Assembly: GCA_944470555.2 (NCBI GenBank) | Contig: OX104127.1 | Coordinates: forward strand, 68,595,646-68,659,645 | Reading direction: 5' to 3' | Origin: Heterobilharzia americana | Taxonomy: Eukaryota; Platyhelminthes; Trematoda; Strigeidida; Schistosomatidae | Length of the DNA: 64,000 bases | Part shown: piece by piece, positions 55,950 through 64,000 of the stretch | Position numbering within the stretch: the stretch's first letter is position 1 | How the letters are laid out: each line of letters starts with the position of its first letter | Translations under genes and position numbers: made by a program | The notes under the pieces: model-generated | The model's input: the letters and a program-made list of their open reading frames with translations, nothing else | The model's database searches: none | Told to the model about the DNA's origin: nothing

Positions 55950-56400
55950 TCGCATACTTTTGACAGTAGTATATCGCAAGGTAGTTTCCTGCAGTCTTCA
56001 CCAATAATTTTTCAGAAGACAATCCTGTCTACTTTCTGCCTTATGTTGCAATGGAAATCTTTGATCAAGTTTCTAACCATGTTACTGGTCTCAGTAACTT
56101 CCAGCTTCTCGATGCTCAGGTAAAGGACTTCATCAAAATTTTTACTGAAGTCAATGAACATTATGCCAGTTAGTGGCAGTCTAGTCCTATGTTGAAATAA
56201 TAAAATTTGTTAGACATGGGTACTTGGCTCTAAAATCATGCTGTTTCATAGCTAGAAGGTTTTTCCCATCAAAACGCCAAAGGATGATTTCGTAAATAAC
56301 CTTTTCAAGAACCTATTAACTAAGTTAGTCAAATTAGCCGGATTAAAGTTATGCATCATGTGTTTATGACTATTTTTACTGACAGAAATTATTACAGCAT
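55950..56400 (-). pseudogene. CR1-like RT scrap
   Basis: The minus strand reads, in order, 'NLTNLVNRFLKRLF' near 56310, 'KQHDFRAKYPCLTNFII' near 56230, 'ITGIMFIDFSKNFDEVLYLS' near 56150 and 'VRNLIKDFHCNIRQKVDRIV' near 56050. This is the finger and early palm order of CR1-type RTs (Q-H-G-F-R...D-F-S-K-A-F-D). It is broken by frame changes. Confidence 0.6.
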
Positions 56401-56814
56401 TCTTTTAATTCATAAGCGATTTCGATTCACTGAGAGACATATTGAATCGTCAACCTGGAGATTTTGAGGCGATGTCCAATAGCGGTCATATGCCTGGATG
56501 CAACTCATGTCAACCACGGAAATCGCCCTAATCTGTTTTCTTCAGTGGCTTCAAGAGGACCTCCCAAATGAGGACTGTCTTCGTTCGTGGAATGTCATCG
56601 ATGGAAACTTTTCTCGGACACTGAATACAACCTTCATAGAATACTTTGCAGAAGCACTGTTATAAGGCAATATTATCATTTACGTGCATTAAATCCTCAT
56701 AAATCATCAGGGCTGAGGTGTCTTTTTTCGTGTTAGTTCACCTCCTTATGTTACAGGGTAACCTGTTAAAATAGAATTTAAAAGTTCGGACGAACACATT
56801 CTTGTATTCTATTT
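56401..56814. other. Unassigned stretch
   Basis: No clear feature. Weak RT-like phrases on the minus strand near 56520-56600 could not be confirmed. Confidence 0.3.
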
Positions 56815-57531
56815 TATTATTATTTATTTTACCCTTGGGTTCTTAGTAGAACATAGGGCTTTAGTAGCACGTCTTTATTTCTCTTTTCTCTGCAGTCTTC
56901 CAAACCTTGTTGCACGACTACTCACAAGCTTTCGTTTCTTTCTCACATGATCTCCTCTATGTCACCTTCGGATGCCCAACTCGTCTTTTCCCCTTTAGAT
57001 TCCACTCGACGGTCTGGCTTGGCACTTGATGTCCTTGAATAGTCTTCTCAATGTATGTTCAATTCAGTTCATCTCTACTTCCTTCTGCACATTAATTGAA
57101 CGATGGGTTTTTGGTTGATTCGTTGCCAGAATTTATTGTGGCTTAATCATTCTGCCATCTAATCTCCAGTGTCAGTATCGAGCGTAGGTGGCAGCTGTTG
57201 ATGTATGTTCACAGTTTGATGGAAATGCTTTTCGTAACGCGCTAAGTCTCTGAACCATATAGAAGCACTGACTTGACATTGGTGTTGAAAATCCTGATCT
57301 TCTTCACGCTTTATGCTGAGTTGAGTTCAGTAGATGTCCACCAGTAGTTGAAACAATGCTGCCCAGGTAGGTGAAAGAGACAACTTCCTTTAGATTTCTC
57401 CTATTCACGGTGACTGGTGCTTGTTGTTGTTGGTGAGTTTGGTTATCTTCATCACCTCTGTCTTTTCTACGTTCACCTGAAGTCTCGTCTTCATGTTGTC
57501 TAGTCTTGAATGCCGACCAAATCCTATGGAT

Positions 57532-57689
57532 CATATGTGCAATGTGGCAACCAAGCCAGAAAGCTCAGCATTGCGGTGCACACTAGTGTAGATGTTAGTT
57601 GTTTGGTTGGTTGCCTCCAACCGACTTACGTCTACCAATGTGCACTGCGATGCTGAGCTTCCTAGCTTCGTTGCCACATTGCAAATATG
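57532..57689. repeat. 158-bp fold-back hairpin
   Basis: 'tgcaatgtggcaac' and 'aagctcagcat' on the left pair with 'atgctgagctt' and 'gttgccacattgca' on the right. Pairing continues inwards to 'ggttgg'/'ccaacc' around a loop that contains the SINE 3' phrase 'ttgcctccaacc'. The outer about 50 bp pair at roughly 85%. Confidence 0.7.
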
Positions 57690-57871
57690 ATCGATAGGAT
57701 TCAGTCTGCACTCAGGACCAGACAATATGAAATTGGTTGCACTCCCATGACCAATCAATACATGTAAGCCAGTCCTACAGAAGGTCAATCTCTGCCTGAA
57801 TAGCTCAGTAGTAAAGTCGCTGACTACAACACTGGGTGATGCGGGTTCGAGTCTCAGGCGGGACATCAGTT

Positions 57872-57940
57872 CCGTCGAGGTTGCAGATAAGCCTTGATGA
57901 CGAGTGCCAAAAAGCACGAAACCTAGGTCCGGGACTTCCT
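57872..57940 (+). ncRNA. Hammerhead-like motif of SINE type T, first core altered
   Basis: TTGATGA (57894-57900) stands for CTGATGA. Stem II is GTGC/GCAC (57904-57907, 57914-57917), the second core GAAA is at 57918-57921, and stem III is the palindrome ACCTAGGT. The cleavage triplet would be GTC (57927-57929). The C3 to U change removes a core base pair, so activity is doubtful. Confidence 0.5.
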
Positions 57941-58525
57941 ACTGATTGCCTCCAACCAACTAACAAGTCGTGTCTTCCTTCTCTGCCTGGCCTCTTCTGT
58001 CAACTTGTTAGTTTTCGCCTGTAGATCTTCGAGTTTGTACGACAAGACATTAAACATAAATCATCATCGGCGAAACCCAAATCTTCTAGACTCCCTTCAT
58101 CGGTCTGGCCAGCGTATGCCCATCTTCTCACAGCTCCTCACAGTCTCTTGCATGATCCAGTCCACTCGAGTCGACCACAACCAGGAAGATCATCTGTGAT
58201 AGTAGGTGGCAACCTTGTCTTACTCCTGTATTCACTTCAAAGGCATCTCTGAGCTTTTCACTGCCAATCACTTGACTGGCATGTAGCATCATCGTCATGA
58301 AGCATATAGCTGTTGAATGAGGTTGATAAGGGTTTGTGGCACTAAAACCGAGGTGTTGAAGTAGCTGCCTGACAAATTATTTCTCGGTCAACGCTATCGA
58401 AGACCTTTTCAAAGTCGATGAAGTTGAGGTTGAGTTGAGTTGACAGTCATTCTATGCCTCGTTCTATGATGATGCGTAGTGTAGTGTTGCAAATTGATAC
58501 GCTCATGATTTGTTCTTCCACAAGC

Positions 58526-58570
58526 CAGTCAGTCAGTCAGTCAGTCAGTCAGTCAGTCAGTCAGTCAGTC
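58526..58570. repeat. (CAGT)11 tetranucleotide repeat
   Basis: It is expanded here relative to LINE A copies 1-3, which have about three units at the same site. Confidence 0.9.
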
Positions 58571-59334
58571 TGATCCGGTGGCAATTTTGAATTCAGAGCA
58601 TCGTTTAGTCTCTCTGCAGGATGATGCTGTCTAATATCTTGGTTGCTTTGAGTGGACTGGGACGGGAGGATGATTCCGCGCCAGTTCTTGCAAAGAATTA
58701 GGTCGCCCACGCTTGTTTTGGAGTTTGACAAGGTAGCTCTTCTTCCAATCACCAGTCAACTTTTCTTCCTTCCTTCCAAACCTTCTACAGTGGAAGTGGT
58801 ATGGGCATGTCCACTGGTGTCTCTGCGTTTGTTTTCAGTGCTTCTGGAGAAATTCCATCTGGTCCTGTTGCTTCCCCTGATTTCAGCAGTTTTATGGCAT
58901 TCAGGACTTAAATTCTGCATTTGTCGGAGGGTTTGTGTTCACTGATAGTTCCGTGGCTGCACTGCTGGTGGTATTTGTGGACTAGTTGCAGGTGCTGGTG
59001 GTGGTGGTGGTGGTGGTGGTCGACTCAAGAGATTTTTGAAGTGGTCAGCCCATCGTTTTCTTTGTTTCTCCTCTCTGGTGGTAACCAAGTTCCCTTCACT
59101 ATCTCTGATTGACTTCTTCTGAGTTGATCTCTTCCCTCCCAGATAGTAACCTGGTTATTTGATATGAAGTTGTCAGGTCTGTGTCTCTCCTACCAGCAGC
59201 CTGTTGTGCTTCACTTGCCAGTGTGTCGTAGAAGTGTCTTTTGTCTTTGCGCGTACTCTTCTTCACTTCTTTGTCTGGTGTAGTGATTTATAAGTTGTGT
59301 TCAGTTGCTCTATTTGTTGTTCATCCCTGCACTG

Positions 59335-59418
59335 CACTTTACTTTACTTTACTTCACTTTACTTTACTGTACTGTACTGTACTGTACTGTACTGTACTGT
59401 ACTATACTGTACTGCACT
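59335..59418. repeat. Pentanucleotide tract (CTTTA)n/(CTGTA)n
   Basis: A tandem array in the LINE A linker between endonuclease and RT. Copies 1 and 2 are truncated just after a trace of it (actgtactatactg). Confidence 0.85.
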
Positions 59419-59649
59419 GTTTCTTCTTCTGCTTCACCGTGGTCTGTCACCAGCTTCTTGGAATTGAAGGCTTTCGACTTGATTTTGAAGGTGGGTTGCT
59501 TGTCCTGGATAGTGATCGGTGTGAACCTGCATCTGCTCCTCTTCGTGATCTGGTATCCAGTAGGCTGACTGCGTCTCCACTTTCTCCACATTCAGATGAA
59601 GTCGATTTGATTTTAGGTGTGTCCACCTGGTGAAATCAAATCCATGTCT

Positions 59650-60323
59650 CTCGCTTTGTGAATGTCCTTGTGTTTCTACAAACTGCCTCCAACCACCAAA
59701 TCGTTGAATGCGCAGAAATCTGCAAACAGTTATCTGTTCTCATTCATCATGTCACCGAGTGCTTCTCGACCTATGATTGAATTCTCTTCCTGTGTTGTCT
59801 GCTCCCAGTTTGGCATTCATGTCACCCCACCCATTAGAATTTTGATGTCACCATCACCACCTGGGGTATTGTCTTGTCCATTACTGATTGCAGTGGTCTG
59901 TAGAATTCCTCATTCTTCTCTTCATCTGAATTATTTGTAGGTACGTAGCGTAGTATTGAATGATTGTGAATTTCCTTCCTTTCAGTTGAATCCATCTTGC
60001 TGTCATGATCGTGATGCCGGAGGAGGGAGATTGGTTTCCAATGCATGAGAGCCTTTAATGCTCTTGATGACATCATGACAGCCACTGCAACAATGAGTGT
60101 GCTTGTGGTTGTTATCTGGGTGACAATATTGGAGTAGATTCTTGACTGCTCTCCAGTTGACATTTTTCAGAGTCCACTTCCATTCCATCTGCAGTTTCTT
60201 CGCAGATTCCAAGCACTTCCATGTCATACCTCCTCATCTCTTCTATAATCTGGACAGCCTTGCCAGCCAGCTTCAAACATTGTGCGGACATTTCATGTCC
60301 CCATTCTTGCTTTTGCTTTCATC
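59650..60323 (-). pseudogene. LINE A copy 4 AP-endonuclease, stop at the first motif
   Basis: The minus strand reads MKAKARMGT, then TGA (60293-60295) in place of the Trp of TWNVRT, then NVRTMFEAG. Later blocks near 59930-59690 match 'FYRPLQSVMDK' and the D-F-C-x-F-N-D region of 7955-8661. It is inactive. Confidence 0.7.
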
Positions 60324-60572
60324 GAGAGAGGACATGTCAGCCCGGCTAATTGACTTCCCGAAGGTTGTCAGCAACTGGAGTCATTTTGTCTCCCCGATTC
60401 TAGCGGGGTATAAGTTTATTTTTATTTTTTATATTTTGTTTGTGTTTTGGAGTTTGTTTAGGGATTGGATTTGTTTTACGGGATAGGGTTGCTAGCCATG
60501 TGCTCAGCCTCATCTCTTTATCCGGGCTTAGGACTGGCTGGTAACCAGTAAACTAGTTAACTAAGCGAGGTC

Positions 60573-61041
60573 TTCTTGCATTCTAAGCTTTATTTTCTAA
60601 TCAGACTTCCACAAAAGTTTGCGGCTTCACAATACTTTGACCTTAACTGACCAAGACGTGCTGTGATTACAAAGTTCCACAATCCTTTTTGTAGACGAGG
60701 GCTTTTCTAGCCAGCTTAGTTATCTATTGGGGAAGGTTAGTAAGTGTACACAGGATTAATAGAGGTGTGCGCGGGCTTATATTAGTTCTAAGGGTTTTAA
60801 AAATTTCATCCATGTAACATCACAAGACAAAGTCACATTAGTGGACCAATCTACCGATGAAGCATGTTCTCTTATAGTCAGTGTATGCCCGTTCAGCATT
60901 CAAATGAGGTTAGGTAAAGTCATGAACCATGTCACAAACTCTAATCTCTAATGAAAGCACCGCAAAGCCTCTGTTTACGAAGGAAAGAAGAATATTTAGG
61001 TTGGATACACTATACAGCTTATGCATTAACCCAAGATCTAG
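60573..61041. other. Unassigned stretch
   Basis: Nothing could be supported. Confidence 0.35.
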
Positions 61042-61492
61042 CTAAGAAGACCCTTGATTAGCGTCAATACGTGTGTTTCTGAAAACAAGCTGTATCAGTG
61101 CATGTCCAGCCATTATGCGAAAGGGTCCACTATCGAATGAATCAAGTGATTTAATCCAGGATACACCTACGCATTCTGCAATAGGTGAGTTAAAATCTGT
61201 GTAACACTCTCTTTTTCTGATCCAATCGCTGACACCTTTCTGTATTGATGCGTCAGCCTGACAGGCTAAACTCACATGGATATTTTTTACAATATCTGGA
61301 CGTCCTTCTAAGGAGACTCTGCACTTGATGATCTCAAAAGTTCCAGGATAATGCACAAGAAGGTTACTGGAAATTGCTTGGAAATAACATCTCAAATAAA
61401 GTACTATTACAACACCCTTTTGCTCTTTGTTCCCGTAACTTCGAAGTGGATTGCATTCTTCCAACATGGTGTTTAATCTGGATCTAAAATGC

Positions 61493-61561
<69 letters not shown>

Positions 61562-62830
61562 ATTACTGATTATAGTTTACAAATCGAAACCCTTAGCTCA
61601 CTGAATTTGTTTTGAAGGCTATAATAGTTGGCGTGATAGACCGTTACGATGTTCGGTTCATGTGAATCATCTACACACCCAACTGAAAGTATAATTTTAC
61701 AGCTTTCACTATCCGAAAACGCATTCGGATGTTTGCTTTGTAGTTCTACTAGTGCATGTTTTCTCCTAATTTTATCCATCAATTTGCAATCAAACCTAAT
61801 TGTCCTACCGGAATCAATGATCTTACATATCCTAGACAAAAGTTAGCTCCATTTTTTGTCACAAACAGACACAACTTTAGAAAGTTGGTATACTTCGGTA
61901 ACCAAAATCTCGTCTATTCTAACTTCCTAGTGCTTATTCCGTAGTCATTTTTAGGAAGTAATTTTATAATTACCGATCCTATCACGCTTACATAATGAGA
62001 ATGTTGTCAGCAAGATCCGATTCTTCTGATTAGTTTGAGTTACATATGGTTGGCTTGCACTCAACTTACTATTTGTCGTTCATAGGGATTTTGTAAGCAC
62101 ACTCTAAACTACTGGGGAATTTTGGTTGCTTTTACCTTCATTAGTGTCAAGTTTCGACATCTAGCTATATAAAACAGTAGGAATTTATGTGCGTTATTTA
62201 CCCTTACTACCAAAGGCCTTTCACCCTTATTTAATGTATAAATCGACATATGAAAGCTGGGACTACCTAGCAGTTTAGTCAGGGTCGTCAGCAGCCTTTT
62301 TCTAACATTTGATACCTCGTAATCTGTGCCAGAGACTTGAACAAGATTTCTTTGTCTTTCAAGCTTCCGCGTTTGGTGCATTTACTTCACTTGATGACCT
62401 TAATGGCAGTTTACATTTATTCCGTTTTGAGTCAATAGAACCCAATTTTTTGTTGATATCCTTAAAAGGTCACCTTGGCTTCACAAAAGCAGAGTCAGAT
62501 TAAACTCCGAATCCAAATTATTTTTCAGCAAGCGACACAGCTAGACATTAAGTGACGCTGAATATATTATCTTGGTTAAAAGCTGAGTTCACACGACTGA
62601 GCCTGCTACTTACTGAATCCGCAAGTATCCAAGCTGTAGTTAGCGATTGCACAGCTCCCATTATGCCAGGCTTGAGTTAAAGACACATCTTACACATCTT
62701 CTTATAACCAGATTGTTCTAAGGTGATACTCACTTTGTGGTTCAATTTGTAGCAGTTATTACAGTGCGTATCATCATCCACCGAGAAGAAACACCCACAA
62801 CCTATAGCAGTAATATGAAACCATTGTTAT
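61042..62830 (-). mobile_element. CR1-like LINE relic: ORF1 end and endonuclease start
   Basis: Reading on the minus strand: near 62800-62690 a Cys-rich block 'GCGCFFSVDDDTHCNNCYKL' and 'MCKMC' suggests the finger of CR1-type ORF1. The frame at 62109-62381 contains 'KRLLTTLTKLLG' and 'RPLVVRVNNAHKFLL', like the RNA-binding part of such ORF1 proteins. The frame at 61570-61839 ends 'YHANYYSLQNKFSELR', like the first block of a CR1/Jockey endonuclease. The frame at 61042-61563 begins in the (TA)n tract and continues 'GVVIVLYLRC'. Frames are broken and no RT part follows. Confidence 0.5.
61496..61559. repeat. (TA)n microsatellite
   Basis: About 32 units. It interrupts the CR1-like endonuclease and generates Tyr-Ile shadow frames. 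Confidence 0.95.
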
Positions 62831-63419
62831 GTTCGGTTAAAGACTGAATCAGTACCGATAAAAATGCGACATAAAACTAACTGACGCCAATAAAAATGGC
62901 TTCACAGAAAGATATATACTTAAAAGGATAAAAATGTGAACTTTTAAAGCCACCTTTGAAACTCGGAAAGAGGTTAGAAAATCAAAATTAAACTGAGTGA
63001 CTTCAAGCTAAACGTTTATGTAGTTATCACAACCAAAGCCAAGTTTGCGAAAGCCCGAATAAAGCAGTTCTTTTTTCATAGCTTATGCATGACATCTTTT
63101 GCAGTAATACTATTTTTAATGGAATATCTTTGCTTTAAACTTATGCCTTTTCTTTCTATAAAGAGCTGTAGATATTAAGCGGTTGGCTGAAATATCTGGG
63201 TTTCACTTAAGGCTACTTTAATGGTAGCTGGACATCACAAACGAGCTTCTTTGTAATTTCGGTTTTTGAGTCCTATGTCTTTATCATTGAAAAACCTAGT
63301 CTATAGGAAGTACTGGAAAATCCTGTCACTTAAATTGTACCTGATCTTCAGACACATTCCATCGTTAAAGTTTGTTAGTTGAAACATAAGTTGATTGCTT
63401 GTTTATAGCACTGGAAGTG
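62831..63419. other. AT-rich stretch, nothing recognised
   Basis: No exon, RNA or repeat could be supported. Confidence 0.4.
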
Positions 63420-64000
63420 TGTATGTGCTTTAAAAATAGAAGACATGAAGTTGTTATGGGGTTTCGGTTACTGGTGTTTCTGTAGCACTGACCATATTTT
63501 ATGGAATGACCATGTGAGCACTGATGAAGTCAGACGAAACGTACTAGGAAAGACAGGTAAGTCAAATGATGAGGTCATGAACCTTAGTCGACTGAGAAGG
63601 CTCAGACATGTTCTGCACATGCCAAGCCACTACCTACCTCGATGTGCCATGGTAGGGAAATTGGGATCAGGTTGTGAGAAGGTTCACTGTGACCAGACGA
63701 AGACGTGGCACCAGTCGATGAAGTCTCTGACTGTCGGTCTGAGTTGTGGACTGCCTGGGTTGAGTTCTCGAGATGATGGGGATCAGTGGTTGTGGGTTCT
63801 TGGTGACATGGCTGAAAATAGGTCACAATGATGCAGATGCATCAACTCCTTGATACCTTCTTAAGTTTGAATATTTGCACCATGTGTTATCTTTAGACTG
63901 TTTATTGTCTCAAACAGATTTGTCTAATTTGATATCACTCTTATTCTATCCACCTGTTGTTTGTATACTTCTGTATGGTGCAACAACTTGAAATGATGCA
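63420..64000 (+). mobile_element. LINE B fragment, plus strand, runs off the right edge
   Basis: The frame at 63445-63831 (128 codons) reads 'ILWNDHVSTDEVRRNVLGKT' and then the same C-terminal 105 residues as the copy at 37464-37781. LINE B 3' UTR follows to the edge. Bases 63496-63945 form the identical inverted tract. The frame ends at TGA near 63829. Confidence 0.75.

Larger units (their letters stand above)
57494..57970 (+). mobile_element. SINE (type T) insertion inside LINE A copy 4
   Basis: Uninterrupted LINE A copies read directly from the equivalent of 57490 to the equivalent of 57975. Here about 475 bp intervene, flanked by 'tcgtctt' and 'tcgtgtctt', a possible target duplication. 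The insert contains a long hairpin (57532-57689) and a type T SINE (57795-57963) with A box 'tagctcagtagtaaag' and B box 'gggttcgagtct'. Confidence 0.7.
57304..58950 (-). pseudogene. LINE A copy 4 reverse transcriptase, broken
   Basis: Minus-strand blocks occur in order: the NWRGI segment near 58660, the FADD box near 58065, and after the SINE insertion a short Gln run and 'VVSFTYLGSIVSTTGG' near 57350. The catalytic aspartates remain. The RT frame is interrupted by stops and by the SINE. Confidence 0.7.
56815..60572 (-). mobile_element. LINE A copy 4, nearly full length, SINE-interrupted
   Basis: The minus-strand element runs from the shared 5' start (60572) to an AAT-rich 3' tail near 56815. 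Order: 5' UTR with hairpin, endonuclease (about 60320-59650), a linker with a pentanucleotide tract, RT (about 59100-57300) and C-terminal end. A 475-bp SINE block interrupts the RT at 57494-57970. The segment 57998-59330 is nearly identical to copies 1 and 2, whereas 56815-57490 is only about 80% like them. This copy defines the full organisation of the family in the window. Confidence 0.8.

Noticed and set aside
55917..56123. Plus-strand 68-codon frame as a next exon of the coiled-coil gene
   Set aside because: The region reads better on the minus strand as a CR1-type RT fragment with the D-F-S-K block.
1..64000. CRISPR arrays, bacterial operons or phage genes
   Set aside because: No spacer-repeat arrays or compact operons are present; introns, SINEs and LINEs show eukaryotic nuclear DNA.

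Overview
The window looks like repeat-dense nuclear DNA of a digenean trematode, most likely a schistosomatid. The evidence is the repeat set: RTE/SR2-like LINEs, CR1-like LINEs, Penelope-like elements, a Ty3/gypsy element of the CsRn1/Boudicca type (Gag finger Cys-x2-His-x9-Cys-x3-Cys), tRNA-derived SINEs that end in Smα-type hammerhead ribozymes, and host-gene introns of only 32 and 36 nt. Almost every long reading frame is a transposon relic or a shadow of one. Only two stretches look like host coding sequence: the last exon of a CD36/class B scavenger receptor (29927-30421), and three small 5' exons of an unrecognised coiled-coil protein (55143-55543).

Layout. 1-2001 is LINE A copy 1 (minus strand). 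2002-5062 holds a CR1-like relic, SINE pieces and a (TA)n tract. 5063-13132 and 18757-26763 are two arms of an almost perfect 8-kb inverted repeat. The arms carry the same mirrored set of relics: CR1-like, an intact-looking hammerhead ribozyme, a LINE A endonuclease part, LINE B, an exon-like piece and a LINE A RT part. The 5.6-kb spacer holds the rest of LINE A copy 3, two LINE B copies tail to tail, LINE A copy 2 and a mosaic junction. 26764-32645 holds SINE pieces and the CD36 exon. 32646-40440 is a graveyard of Penelope-like, CR1-like and LINE B pieces. 40441-46513 is an old LTR split by insertion of a full-length gypsy element (40641-46294). 46588-51108 is a second, decayed gypsy copy. 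51109-56814 holds CR1 scraps and the coiled-coil exons. 56815-60572 is LINE A copy 4, nearly full length and split by a SINE. 61042-62830 is a CR1-like ORF1/endonuclease relic. 63420-64000 is LINE B.

How the parts relate. The retroelements are mobile and mostly dead. LINE A and LINE B copies show patchwork identity: short tracts are base-for-base identical while adjacent homologous sequence is only about 80% alike. Together with the 8-kb inverted repeat this points to recent ectopic recombination or gene conversion, or to assembly artefacts that should be excluded first. The best functional signals are the hammerhead ribozymes and a canonical -1 frameshift site (GGGAAAC plus a hairpin 6 nt downstream) at the gag/pol overlap of the gypsy element. 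All identities and structures here were judged by eye; no database search or folding program was run.
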